Part shown: positions 45,687 to 54,979 of the stretch, one piece after another | Layout: the number at the start of each line of letters is the position of its first letter | How positions within the stretch are numbered: the first letter of the stretch is position 1 | From: Vampirovibrionales bacterium | GTDB taxonomy: Bacteria > Cyanobacteriota > Vampirovibrionia > Vampirovibrionales > Vampirovibrionaceae | Direction: 5' to 3' | Length of the DNA: 64,000 nt | NCBI GenBank assembly: GCA_016712355.1 | Contig: JADJRF010000005.1 | Coordinates: 1 to 64,000, forward strand | Translations under genes and position numbers: made by a program | Notes under the pieces: generated by a model | What the model was told of the DNA's origin: nothing | Database searches by the model: none | Seen by the model: only the letters and a program-made list of their open reading frames with translations

Positions 45687-47831
45687 TTGTCCATGAACAT
45701 CCCCACTCACGATACGACGACCGGTATTCTGGTTTTCGCCCTCCTCAGCAGCGTCGCCGCCATTTTATACGGCGCGATCGTCCGACGCTGGATTCTGGGG
45801 CTGAGCGCCGGTTCTGCGCGCATGCAGGAAATCGCCGCGGCCATTGAAGAAGGCGCCAAGGCCTATATGAGCCGGCAATACCGCACGATTACGCTTGCCG
45901 CTATTATTCTGGCCGCTTTGCTGTTCTGGGCGTTCTCGGTGGAAAAAAACAGCGTGGAATACGGCTTGTATATGGGCGGCGGCTTTGCGCTGGGCGCGTT
46001 TCTCAGCGGGCTTGCCGGGTTTATCGGAATGTTTGTTTCCGTGCGCGCCAATGTGCGGACCGCCGAAGCCGCGCGTCACGGGATGAAAGCGGCCCTCAAC
46101 GTCGCATTCAAAGGCGGCGCCGTGACCGGCATTCTGGTTGTGGGGCTCGCCTTGTTGGGCGTGACGGGCTTCTATTGCATGATTCAAGCGTCGCCAACCC
46201 CGGCGCAGATGTTTCCCGCCATCGTGGGGCTGGCCTTTGGATCGAGCCTGATTAGCGTCTTCGCCCGCCTGGGCGGCGGCATCTTTACCAAGGCGGCCGA
46301 TGTCGGCGCGGATCTCGTCGGCAAAGTCGAAGCGGGTATCCCGGAGGACGATCCCCGTAACCCGGCCGTGATTGCCGATAATGTGGGCGACAACGTGGGC
46401 GACTGCGCCGGAATGGCGGCTGATTTATTTGAAACCTACGCCGTGACCGCCGTTGCGGCAATGTTTCTGGGGCATTTGCTCTTTCCCCAGGATCCCCAGG
46501 CTATCGCCTATCCCCTGATGCTGGGCGGATTGTCTATTTTAGCGTCCATTGTCTCTACTTTCTTCGTTCAAGTGGGGCAAGACAATGATCCGATGAAAGC
46601 CCTTTATAAAGGCTTTTACGCCGTTGTTGGGATTTCTTCCGCGTTGATTGTCGGCGCGACATGGCTGTTTTTCTCGCACGGGTTTGGCGGATACGGCCCG
46701 TGGGCATTATCTGGCTCAGCTCTGGTGGGTATTTTCGTCACCATGGCGATGTTCTGGATCACCGATTACTACACTTCCACCCAGTATGAACCCGTTCATA
46801 TCGTGGCGCGCGCGTCAGAAACCGGTCATGCAACCAATATCATCGCCGGACTGGCCATTGGTCTGAAATCGACCGCGGCGCCGTCGTTGGTCATCTGTCT
46901 GGGTATTCTGGCGTCATTTTTTATGGCTGGCCTGTACGGCATTGCGATTGCGGGCGTAGCGATGCTTTCTATTGCCGGCATCGTGATTGCGTTGGACGCC
47001 TATGGCCCGATTACCGACAATGCGGGCGGCATCGCCGAAATGTCGGACATGGGCGACGAAGTCCGCGCCGTAACCGACCCGCTGGACGCAATTGGCAACA
47101 CGACAAAGGCCGTGACAAAAGGCTACGCCATCGGCTCGGCCGGACTGGCTTCTGTTGTGCTGTTTTCGTCGTATGTTCAGGATCTTAATGCGGCGGCAAT
47201 TGTGAAAGCGCCGTTGTCACTGCTGGCGAATATGGCCTCGCTGAAAGCGTTGTTCTCGCTCAGTGATCCGTATGTGATTGTAGGCCTCTTTGTCGGCGGA
47301 CTGATCCCGTTTATCTTCGGCGCGATGGCGATGGAAGCCGTCGGACGCGCCGGGGGCCGCGTGGTGGAAGAAGTCCGCGCCCAGTTTCGCGAGCGGCCGG
47401 GCATTATGGCAGGTACTGAAAAGCCCGATTACGCGCGCTGCGTGGATATCGTCACTCGTCATGCCCTGAAGCAGATGATGGTGCCGGCGTTGCTGCCGGT
47501 GGTGATTCCTGTGATCATCCTGTTACTCGGATCGTTTGCGCCAGAAGGCGATTACGCCGCGATCAAGACCATTGGCGGCGTGCTGGTCGGCAGTATTGTG
47601 ACCGGTATCTTTGTCGCCATCTCGATGACCTCGGGCGGCGGCGCGTGGGACAATGCCAAAAAATACATCGAAGACGGGAATCTCGGCGGTAAGGGCTCTC
47701 CGGCGCATCAGGCGTCGGTCACGGGCGATACGGTGGGCGATCCCTATAAAGACACCGCAGGCCCCGCCATTAACCCGGTCATCAAGATTTTGAATATCGT
47801 CGCGCTTTTGCTGGTAGCGTTTCTCGTCTAA
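45687..47831 (+). CDS. hppA: K+-independent H+-translocating pyrophosphatase
   Basis: 714 residues, about 16 membrane helices. Uses pyrophosphate hydrolysis to pump protons. The PPi/Mg site shows GGGIFTKAADVGADLVGKVE, DDPRNPAVIADNVGDNVGDCAGMAADLFE and the C-terminal GGAWDNAKKYIE and DTVGDPYKDTAGPAINPVIKI. The diagnostic block reads GNTTKAVTKGYAIGSAGLA: Lys at this place marks the K+-independent class, whereas K+-dependent enzymes have Ala. Start is TTG 45687 (GGAG six bases upstream) or ATG 45693. Convergent with the glycosyltransferase. Confidence 0.96.
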   Translation: MSMNIPTHDTTTGILVFALLSSVAAILYGAIVRRWILGLSAGSARMQEIAAAIEEGAKAYMSRQYRTITLAAIILAALLFWAFSVEKNSVEYGLYMGGGFALGAFLSGLAGFIGMFVSVRANVRTAEAARHGMKAALNVAFKGGAVTGILVVGLALLGVTGFYCMIQASPTPAQMFPAIVGLAFGSSLISVFARLGGGIFTKAADVGADLVGKVEAGIPEDDPRNPAVIADNVGDNVGDCAGMAADLFETYAVTAVAAMFLGHLLFPQDPQAIAYPLMLGGLSILASIVSTFFVQVGQDNDPMKALYKGFYAVVGISSALIVGATWLFFSHGFGGYGPWALSGSALVGIFVTMAMFWITDYYTSTQYEPVHIVARASETGHATNIIAGLAIGLKSTAAPSLVICLGILASFFMAGLYGIAIAGVAMLSIAGIVIALDAYGPITDNAGGIAEMSDMGDEVRAVTDPLDAIGNTTKAVTKGYAIGSAGLASVVLFSSYVQDLNAAAIVKAPLSLLANMASLKALFSLSDPYVIVGLFVGGLIPFIFGAMAMEAVGRAGGRVVEEVRAQFRERPGIMAGTEKPDYARCVDIVTRHALKQMMVPALLPVVIPVIILLLGSFAPEGDYAAIKTIGGVLVGSIVTGIFVAISMTSGGGAWDNAKKYIEDGNLGGKGSPAHQASVTGDTVGDPYKDTAGPAINPVIKILNIVALLLVAFLV

Positions 47832-47850
47832 TCTCTTCGCGAGAATCAGC

Positions 47851-49095
47851 TCAACACGCGCGAATCAGGGTTTTATACACGAGATCGTTAAACACCGAAG
47901 ACAGTCTCAGCCCGCCCCCAGGCGTCGGCCCCGCGAGCGATTGATAGAGCGCCTCCATTTTGGCCATTTGCGTCTCGAAACATCCGGCGCTGGCGGCAAT
48001 TTCGCGACCGCCGTCGATGAGACGCGCGTTCAGGGGCGCATCGCCATGCAGGCGAATCAACGCCTCGCAGAGCGCCTGCGGCGTGAGAGAAGAGAGCCGA
48101 AGGCCGCTGCGCTCATGAATCGCGATGTCATCGTAAGACGGTAAATCACCGGTGATGACCGGCGTTCCGCACGCCATGGCGTCAAACAGCGTTACAGGCA
48201 GACCGTCCGTACTGGGGATCGAGACTACCGCGTCCGCCAGATGATAATAATCGGGCAGCGACCCGTAGGGGACTTCGCCGATCCAGCGCGTGGCGTCAAG
48301 GAGGCCCAGCGATTGCGCGCGCGCTTTCAGCTCGCCGACATAATGCTGACGCGCCTCGCTATCCCCAAACGCGTCCTTCAGCAGCAGAACGGCATTAGGG
48401 ATTTTAGCCAGAACACCGGGCATCGCATCCAGCAGGATCTCAATGTTATAGATCGGCGCGATTTGGCGCGGGCTCAGAATGATCCACGCAGTCGACGGCA
48501 GCGCAAGCGTCTCGCGCAGAGCCTGTTGCCGCACGGGATCCGCCTGGGGCTGGAAGACGCCGAGATCCGTGCCGATGGGAATCAGCGCCAGAGGCGTCGC
48601 TTCGCCCGCCAAACGCCGGGCTTCTGTGGCCAGCGCCGCATTGACGGCCGTGACAAGGTCCGCCTGACGCAAAGCGCCCTGATTCAGGGCCACGTCGCGC
48701 ATCCAGTGCAGGCGGTTGCGGTATTGCCCCATCGGCAAAAAGATGTCGGAACCCAAGAGCGTAATCGCCAGCGGATGAACGTTGGCCAGCGCCGCCGACC
48801 AGCCGCGCATATACAGAAAAATCGCATGGACAACATCCGGGCGCCAGCGCTCGGCGACAGTTTGAATCACACGAGCGCGCGCCTTCACCACGTCGGTTTT
48901 GGCCGCTTTTCGCCCCGAGGCCAGCAGCGAATCGCGCGTGGGGGCCTCTATCATTTCTACCCCGTCGATCGTACCGGGTTTGTCAGAAATACACAGCGCC
49001 GTATGACCTTGCGCCACAAAATAGCCGAGCCAGCGCCGGACATGAATGTTAGAGGCGTCGGCGACAAAACAAAGGCGAAGCGATCGGGGCGTCAT
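47851..49095 (-). CDS. Glycosyltransferase family 4-type protein
   Basis: 414 residues, GT-B fold. The N-terminal domain reads RLCFVADASNIHVRRWLGYF and later ITLLGSDIFLPM; the C-terminal donor-binding domain shows LSPRQIAPIYNIEILLDAM, WIGEVPYGSLPDYYHLADAVVSIPSTDGLPVTLFDAMACGTPVITGDLPSYDDI, with the E-x7-E motif region replaced by DGLPVTLFDAMACG (Asp in place of the second Glu). Transfers a sugar from a nucleotide donor; the acceptor is unknown. No polysaccharide cluster surrounds it. Confidence 0.87.
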   Translation of the reverse strand: MTPRSLRLCFVADASNIHVRRWLGYFVAQGHTALCISDKPGTIDGVEMIEAPTRDSLLASGRKAAKTDVVKARARVIQTVAERWRPDVVHAIFLYMRGWSAALANVHPLAITLLGSDIFLPMGQYRNRLHWMRDVALNQGALRQADLVTAVNAALATEARRLAGEATPLALIPIGTDLGVFQPQADPVRQQALRETLALPSTAWIILSPRQIAPIYNIEILLDAMPGVLAKIPNAVLLLKDAFGDSEARQHYVGELKARAQSLGLLDATRWIGEVPYGSLPDYYHLADAVVSIPSTDGLPVTLFDAMACGTPVITGDLPSYDDIAIHERSGLRLSSLTPQALCEALIRLHGDAPLNARLIDGGREIAASAGCFETQMAKMEALYQSLAGPTPGGGLRLSSVFNDLVYKTLIRAC

Positions 49096-49166
49096 CCCGC
49101 CATTCTATCCGGCGCAACGTCCTGATAAAATAACCGCACGCATACAACGTCCCCCCTCTCAACAAA

Positions 49167-49634
49167 ATGAGCGATTCGATGACCCATTACTGGCTGATGA
49201 AAACCGAACCCAACGAGTTTTCGTACGAAGATCTGGCGCGAGACGGGCGAGCGTGCTGGGACGGCGTGCGGAATCATCTGGCGCAACGCCACCTGAAGCA
49301 AATGGCGGTCGGCGATGAGGCGCTGATCTATCACAGCGTGGGGCCCAAAAGTATTGTGGGTATCGCTCGTATCACCAGAACCGCCTACCCGGATCCCACG
49401 GCGCAGGCGGGTTCTCCCTGGATGGCCGTTGATATTGAACCCCTGAAGCCCCTGCCGCACGCCGTGACGCTGGCGCAGATCAAACAAAGCCCGTCACTGG
49501 CGGAACTGCCGTTGATCCGTCAGTCGCGGCTATCTGTGATGCCCGTGTCAGACGAGGCTTTTAGAGAATTACTGATGATGGGCGGTCTGGAAGCAGTCGC
49601 AGCCCCACCCAGGCGAGAAGAAACCGTGACGTAA
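49167..49634 (+). CDS. EVE-domain protein
   Basis: 155 residues. HYWLMKTEPNEFSYEDLARDG, CWDGVRNHLAQRHLKQMAVGDEALIYHS, IVGIARITRTAYPDP and WMAVDIEPLKPLP are the EVE (thymocyte nuclear protein 1-like) hallmarks, forming a PUA-like pocket that reads modified bases in nucleic acids. The C-terminal 25 residues (GGLEAVAAPPRREETVT) extend past the domain and are encoded by the stretch that also encodes the end of the antisense gene. ATG 49167 or ATG 49179. Confidence 0.92.
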   Translation: MSDSMTHYWLMKTEPNEFSYEDLARDGRACWDGVRNHLAQRHLKQMAVGDEALIYHSVGPKSIVGIARITRTAYPDPTAQAGSPWMAVDIEPLKPLPHAVTLAQIKQSPSLAELPLIRQSRLSVMPVSDEAFRELLMMGGLEAVAAPPRREETVT

Positions 49635-50431
49635 TGCCGGTAATGCAGGCACAGGTTTGATAATAGACCAATCAGCGCCAGCAGGGCCGTGTCATTAAAA
49701 CGCCGTGCATCAGCGGTCAGCGCGTGCGTCTGGCGACGTTTCATGACTTCTTGATGCAAATCCAGAATATCGTAAGCGTGCGCCGAGACGTAGATCAGCT
49801 TGTCAGCCAGCATCGCCAGAGGCTGGCTCACCATATCGGTCGGCGCCTGCGAACAGGGGTGCGAGCAGGCCAGCTCGATCAGAGATTCGTATTCGTCGAC
49901 CAGATCCCGGAACTGTTGAGGGTAGAGCGTGGCGACTCGCGGGGGTTCTGCCAGCGCAGGCGGCAGCATGCCCAGCGTAAAAGAGGACAGGCAAGAGAGA
50001 CGATTCAAAAAATTCTGGTGTCGATGGGCGCTTTGAGCACGATCACGACTGACGACAAATTGGAGAACCTTCTCAAGGCGTTCGGGCTCCAGCGACATGC
50101 CGACCAGACACTCGCTCACGCCCAGTTGCGCCAGTTCGGTTTGCAGGCGACCCAAATGATCCGGCGGGATGATGACGATTCGCGGAATGCCGCTGGCAAG
50201 GACTTGCAGATCGTTGAGGAAGGTTTCTCCGCAAAATCGTTCGGCACGGTAGGGCAATAGGCACGCATCCCATTCGCACGCGGTAAAACGCGTCAACGAC
50301 TCGCCTATGTCGGCGCTAAAGGTCCAGGAATATTCATGTGGGCGCGTTTCCAGCAGTATTTTGCATGCAGCCGGCGCCTCTTGAGAAGCGTATCCCGCCG
50401 CCAGGATTTTAAGGGGAGGTGACGAACCCAT
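49520..50431 (-). CDS. Receiver-like protein with helical C-terminus
   Basis: 303 residues. The N-terminal 130 residues look like a degenerate response-regulator receiver: LKILAAGYASQEAPAACKIL, EWDACLLPYRAERFCGETFL, GIPRIVIIPPDHLG, with Leu where the phosphoacceptor Asp would be. The C-terminal half is helical (PQQFRDLVDEYESLIELACS, LIYVSAHAYDILDLHQEVMKRR, LLALIGLLSNLCLHYRHYV) and unknown. The last 115 bases overlap the 3' end of the EVE gene on the other strand. The overlap is long for two protein genes; the frame could have been extended by loss of an earlier stop. No output domain. Confidence 0.68.
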   Translation of the reverse strand: MGSSPPLKILAAGYASQEAPAACKILLETRPHEYSWTFSADIGESLTRFTACEWDACLLPYRAERFCGETFLNDLQVLASGIPRIVIIPPDHLGRLQTELAQLGVSECLVGMSLEPERLEKVLQFVVSRDRAQSAHRHQNFLNRLSCLSSFTLGMLPPALAEPPRVATLYPQQFRDLVDEYESLIELACSHPCSQAPTDMVSQPLAMLADKLIYVSAHAYDILDLHQEVMKRRQTHALTADARRFNDTALLALIGLLSNLCLHYRHYVTVSSRLGGAATASRPPIISNSLKASSDTGITDSRD

Positions 50432-50634
50432 TGAATGAAAGAATCCATACCCAGCTTGAAAAATGCCCGGTCACTCAGGCCGCCCATTCTAAGGCAAAGA
50501 GCCTGTAAGACGCAGAGCCCCGATGTAGAGCCGATGAGGGGAAAATCCGTAACCGGCAGGGATTCCGAAGCCGTATTGCCAAACGAGATCAAAGTGTATA
50601 GAGCATAAGTAGTTTACACACGATGGGAGCGCGT

Positions 50635-52407
50635 TCACACCGCCAAATCTTCGGTTTTCGCGAAATCAGGAGGCGACGCAGTTCCCATCAGGCGATCGAT
50701 ATAGCGTCGAACCACCTCATCGTCGTCGTCCGAATCCAGGCCGCTGGCCAGTTGCGCCAGCGCCGCGCGTCGTCGTGACGGATCATGGCTGACGTCGTCA
50801 ATTCGGACGTCGGCGCGCAGGCCGCCTTGCGAGGGGTCTTCTATCCAGGTTTTTTCGACATGCAGGTGGCGCTCGCCCAATGCGGCGACAACCGGCTGAT
50901 GCGTAATCGCAATCACCTGCATGCGCCGGGCCAAGGCCTGAAGTCGTTCAGCAACAGCGCGCGCCGTGCGTCCGCTCACGCCTGCATCGATTTCATCGAA
51001 CACCAACGCGCACACGCCGCGAGAGGTGGCGGTAATCGCCTTGAGCGCCAGCAGAAAACGCGATAATTCTCCCCCGCTGGCGACCTTGGCCAGGGGCCGA
51101 AGCGGCTCTCCCGGATTGGCTGAAAACAGGAATGTGATGACGTCTGATCCGTTCGTACCAAGCGCCGTTTCAGCGAAATCCACTTCAAAGCGCGCGCCGC
51201 GCAAGGCCAGCGCCTCCATCTCGCATTGCAGAGCCTCCTGTAATTGCGTCGCCAGACCGCGCCGCTGAGCAGACAAGGCTTCTGACAAGACTAGCGCATG
51301 ATCATGAGCCGTCTGCGCTTGGCGCGCGAGCGTTTCGAGGCCGTTTTCCACGTCTTGGAGGGCAAACAGCATCTCGGATAGACGCTCGCGCGTGGCAATG
51401 GCCTCGTCGAGCGTCGGGCCAAAGCGGCGCTTGATTTTCTCCAGCGCATCGAGCCGTTCAACCTGCGTTTGAAGCGCTTCAGGCGAAAGCTCCAGCGTTT
51501 CAAAATACTGCGATAACTCTGCGCTAACGTCTTTTAGGGTTTCCAACGCGCTGACGGCCGTCTCGTAGGCGGTCTGAAGCGCTGGATCCAACGCAGAGGC
51601 AGCCGCCAGATGACGCGCAGCATCCGCCAGTCGCGACAGCGCATCGGGCTGACGTTCGTCTTCGCCGCTTAAGGCGGCGAGCGCGCGGGCGCACAGTTGC
51701 ATGAGTTTTTCTCCCTGCCCCAGCCGCTGAACGCTTTGCCGTAGACGCGCATCTTCGTCAGGAGCCTCAAGCTGCGCCGAAACGAGCAGCGCCAAATCGT
51801 CCTGAGCCGCCTCTCGACGCGATTGCGCATCGACTTGCCGAGCGAGCGCCTGATCCAAAGCGGCTTGTCGCTCGCGCCAATCTGCGACAGCCTGAGCCGT
51901 CTGGCGTTTAAGCGCCTGAAATGTCGGATCGCCCAAGGCGTCCAGCGACTGGCGTTGCGAGTCAGGATCGAACAGCGTCGTCAAGTCGTGCTGACCGTGC
52001 AAATCCAGTAAAGAGGGGCGCAGCGCAAGTGCCGCTTCACGCGTGACAGGCGCGCCATTCAGCCGGATACGGCTGGCGGCGGCGCTGAATTCGCGCGTAA
52101 TCGTAATTTCACGCTCTTCTTCAAACAGCTCAACCCCGGCCTGAGACAGGCGCTGGCGCACGGAGGACTGGCGATCTGGAGCGTCTTCGGCAAAAGAGAA
52201 CGTGAGGCTGACGCGTCCTCGCGTCTGGCCATGGCGCAGGATATCGGCAGGGGAAACCCGCTCGCCAAAGGCCAGACTCATCGCATCGCCGAGCAAGCTC
52301 TTACCCGCGCCGGTTTCGCCGGTGACTACCGTAAAGCCCGCCTCAAACCCGACGCTGAGCGACGCCGCGATAGCGATATTTTCCAGTTCAACGCGAATCA
52401 GACGCAT
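50635..52407 (-). CDS. recN: DNA repair protein RecN
   Basis: 590 residues, SMC-like. The N-terminal ATPase half has LSVGFEAGFTVVTGETGAGKSLLGDAMSLAFG (Walker A) and DLHGQHDLTTLFDPDSQ; the middle 300 residues are helical and Gln/Ala-rich, forming the coiled coil; the C-terminus has PLAKVASGGELSRFLLALKA (signature) and LVFDEIDAGVSGRTA (Walker B). Holds broken chromosome ends together in recombination repair. Normal length. It is preceded by a short gap before the divergent pheT. Confidence 0.96.
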   Translation of the reverse strand: MRLIRVELENIAIAASLSVGFEAGFTVVTGETGAGKSLLGDAMSLAFGERVSPADILRHGQTRGRVSLTFSFAEDAPDRQSSVRQRLSQAGVELFEEEREITITREFSAAASRIRLNGAPVTREAALALRPSLLDLHGQHDLTTLFDPDSQRQSLDALGDPTFQALKRQTAQAVADWRERQAALDQALARQVDAQSRREAAQDDLALLVSAQLEAPDEDARLRQSVQRLGQGEKLMQLCARALAALSGEDERQPDALSRLADAARHLAAASALDPALQTAYETAVSALETLKDVSAELSQYFETLELSPEALQTQVERLDALEKIKRRFGPTLDEAIATRERLSEMLFALQDVENGLETLARQAQTAHDHALVLSEALSAQRRGLATQLQEALQCEMEALALRGARFEVDFAETALGTNGSDVITFLFSANPGEPLRPLAKVASGGELSRFLLALKAITATSRGVCALVFDEIDAGVSGRTARAVAERLQALARRMQVIAITHQPVVAALGERHLHVEKTWIEDPSQGGLRADVRIDDVSHDPSRRRAALAQLASGLDSDDDDEVVRRYIDRLMGTASPPDFAKTEDLAV

Positions 52408-52505
52408 GGCTCTATTCTAGCGTGAAACCGCTTCGCGCGACGCGGCGATTGCGGTACCATACAGGCGCATTCAGATGTAGCGCGGGCAAAAAGGACTTTC
52501 CTCCC

Positions 52506-54971
52506 ATGAGAATCTCGATGGAATGGCTGAGCGAATCGTTGGACCTGAGCGGCGTTTCGCCCGAGGACCTGGCGGAATCCCTTACGAGCGCAGGGCTGGA
52601 AGTCGAAGCCATCGAACGCCGGGAACCCGTCTTTCAGGGCGTACGGCTGGGCCGCATTCTAGCAGTGCATCCCCATCCTAACGCCGATCGCCTGCGCCTG
52701 GTGGACGTGGACTTAGGCGACAGCCAACCCCAAGTAGTGTGTGGCGCGCCCAATGTCCGGCCAGGCCTGTGGATCGCATTCGCTCCGCAAGACGCTTGCG
52801 TGCTGGGACGCGACGGCCAACCGTTTACCCTCGGCAAAGCAGTCATTCGCGGCGTTGAATCGCGAGGCATGATTTGCTCGCTCCCTGAACTCGGACTGGA
52901 ACAACAGTACGAACAGGAAGAAGACGGGATTTGGGTTCTGGATGCGCTGGCGATCGGCCGCACGCTGGGCGAACCGCTCCAGACAACGTTGGGCTTGTGC
53001 GCCGATGTTATTCTGGAAACCGCCCCAACCGCCAATCGCGGCGATTTAATGTCGATGCGTGGCGTGAGCCGCGAGGTGGCCGCGCTCATTGATCGCCCCA
53101 CGCATCGCAGCGAGCCTCCTGCGCTGGAACCAACCCCGGGGTATGGTGGTTTTCGGATTGAATTACAGGATCCCGCCGTGTGCGCCTATTATGGGGGCGT
53201 TCTGATGCGCGGCCTCACGCTCGGGCCTTCCCCGACGTGGCTAACGCGGCGATTGGAAGCCGCTGGCGTACGCCCCATCAACAATGTGGTAGATATCACC
53301 AACTACGTGATGCTGGAATGGGGACAGCCGCTGCATGCGTTCGACGCCGACAAGCTGGGCTCAGGCGTCATCGGCGTTCGGCGCGCGACGCCCGGCGAAA
53401 CACTCACCACCTTGGATGGCGTGTCGCGCGCGCTCAGCGGCGAATCGGTCGTGATCACCGCCAATAACGCCCCGGTTGCGCTGGCGGGGCTGATGGGCGG
53501 CGAATCAACGGAAATTGACGAGGGCTCGACGCGGCTGTTCTTGGAAGGGGCATTTTTTCCGCCCGCAAGCAATCGGCGCAGCGCGAAAAGCGTTGGCCTG
53601 CGCACCGAGGCCTCGGCTCGTTTCGAGCGCGGCGTGGATTTAGCGGCCTGTCGGTCGGCTTTATTCCGTGCGGTTGCGCTGTATCAGGAATTGGCAGGCG
53701 CCACGCTCGAAGGGTTTATTGAATCGCCGCCGCCCGCGCCGTCTTCGACGACGATTGCCTTACGCATAGCTCGCATTGACGCTGTTTTGGGCGCTCGCGT
53801 AACGCTCGAAACCGTCACCAGCATCCTCGAAAAACTAGGATTCGCCGTCACGCATGGCGAATCGCCAGAGACGCTCGTCGTACGGGTCCCCTCGTATCGT
53901 CAACAGGACGTTTCGCGCGAAATCGATTTAATTGAAGAAGTCGTTCGCATCGTCGGCTACGGCCAAACGCCAGACGCGCTCCCTCAGACAGTTCGAGCCG
54001 CCGCCAAAACGCCGCGCCAAAGAGCAGTCGACGCCATGCGCAGGGCGCTGGAAGCCAACGGCCTGCAAGAAGTGGTTTCCAACTCGCTTATCGGAGAAAC
54101 ATTACTTGAAAAAACCGGCGTTCCGACCGATCGAGCCCGTCTGGTCAGCGTCACCAATTCTCAGTCGCGTGATCACACGCTGCTACGACAGAGCCTGACC
54201 CCTACCCTGCTGGAAATCGCGCGGCATAACCAGGCGCAAGGCGCGGAAACGGTCTGGATTTATGAGATAGGGCGCTCGTATTTTCGCGACCATGAGCCGA
54301 CGCGAAAAGACGCCGGGGTCCGCGAACCCATGACCGTGGGCGCGCTCATTACCGGCACGCGGCGAGAAGGCGCGTGGCAGGGGGTGGCGACAACGTCCAT
54401 GCCGGATTTCTACGCCATTAAAGGCGTGGTGGAATCGCTACTGCTGGCTCTCAGAATCGAGGATGCGCAATTCGAAGCGCTCACGGACTCGCCGTTGCTG
54501 CATCCGGGTAAGGCGGCGCGCGTGCAGGATGGGAGCGGGCGGACGCTGGGGGTACTGGGCGAGCTGCATCCGCAATTGGCCCAGCGCTTGAAGTTCCGAC
54601 AAACAGCGTACACTTTTGAATTGGATGGCGACGCTTTACTCGCCGCCTGCGGGGCCGTCTCGCAAACGCCGCAAGCGCCCAGGCTTTCAAGTTATCCAGC
54701 CGTGACGCGCGACATGGCGTTTTCTGCGCCGGATACGCTGACCCACCGATGCATCGTCCAAAGCATTTACGGGCTCGGCGATCCCTTGCTTCGCGACGTG
54801 GCGCTGTTTGACGAATATCGCGGTGAGCAGGCCGGCGCCGGACGGCGTAGTCTGGCCTATCGCCTGACGCTGCAATCCTCGGAAGAAACCCTCTGCGAAG
54901 AGCGCATCGATCAAAGCGTGTCGCGTATCCGGGATTATCTGCGCGACGCGCTGGCCGTGACATTTCGGTAG
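52506..54971 (+). CDS. pheT: Phenylalanyl-tRNA synthetase beta subunit
   Basis: 821 residues. N-terminal MRISMEWLSESLDLSG; tRNA-binding OB domain (VRLGRILAVHPHPNADRLRLVDVDLG, QVVCGAPNVRPG); B3/4 domain with editing site (YYGGVLMRGLTLGPSPTWL, RPINNVVDITNYVMLEWGQPLHAFDADKL); B5 domain; and the C-terminal FDX-ACB (SSYPAVTRDMAFSAPD, RSLAYRLTLQSSEETL). An upstream in-frame ATG adds 28 unrelated residues and is rejected in favour of 52506. The alpha-subunit gene pheS is not adjacent, so the pair is split. rlmN follows eight bases later. Confidence 0.96.
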   Translation: MRISMEWLSESLDLSGVSPEDLAESLTSAGLEVEAIERREPVFQGVRLGRILAVHPHPNADRLRLVDVDLGDSQPQVVCGAPNVRPGLWIAFAPQDACVLGRDGQPFTLGKAVIRGVESRGMICSLPELGLEQQYEQEEDGIWVLDALAIGRTLGEPLQTTLGLCADVILETAPTANRGDLMSMRGVSREVAALIDRPTHRSEPPALEPTPGYGGFRIELQDPAVCAYYGGVLMRGLTLGPSPTWLTRRLEAAGVRPINNVVDITNYVMLEWGQPLHAFDADKLGSGVIGVRRATPGETLTTLDGVSRALSGESVVITANNAPVALAGLMGGESTEIDEGSTRLFLEGAFFPPASNRRSAKSVGLRTEASARFERGVDLAACRSALFRAVALYQELAGATLEGFIESPPPAPSSTTIALRIARIDAVLGARVTLETVTSILEKLGFAVTHGESPETLVVRVPSYRQQDVSREIDLIEEVVRIVGYGQTPDALPQTVRAAAKTPRQRAVDAMRRALEANGLQEVVSNSLIGETLLEKTGVPTDRARLVSVTNSQSRDHTLLRQSLTPTLLEIARHNQAQGAETVWIYEIGRSYFRDHEPTRKDAGVREPMTVGALITGTRREGAWQGVATTSMPDFYAIKGVVESLLLALRIEDAQFEALTDSPLLHPGKAARVQDGSGRTLGVLGELHPQLAQRLKFRQTAYTFELDGDALLAACGAVSQTPQAPRLSSYPAVTRDMAFSAPDTLTHRCIVQSIYGLGDPLLRDVALFDEYRGEQAGAGRRSLAYRLTLQSSEETLCEERIDQSVSRIRDYLRDALAVTFR

Positions 54972-54979
54972 CAACTTCA

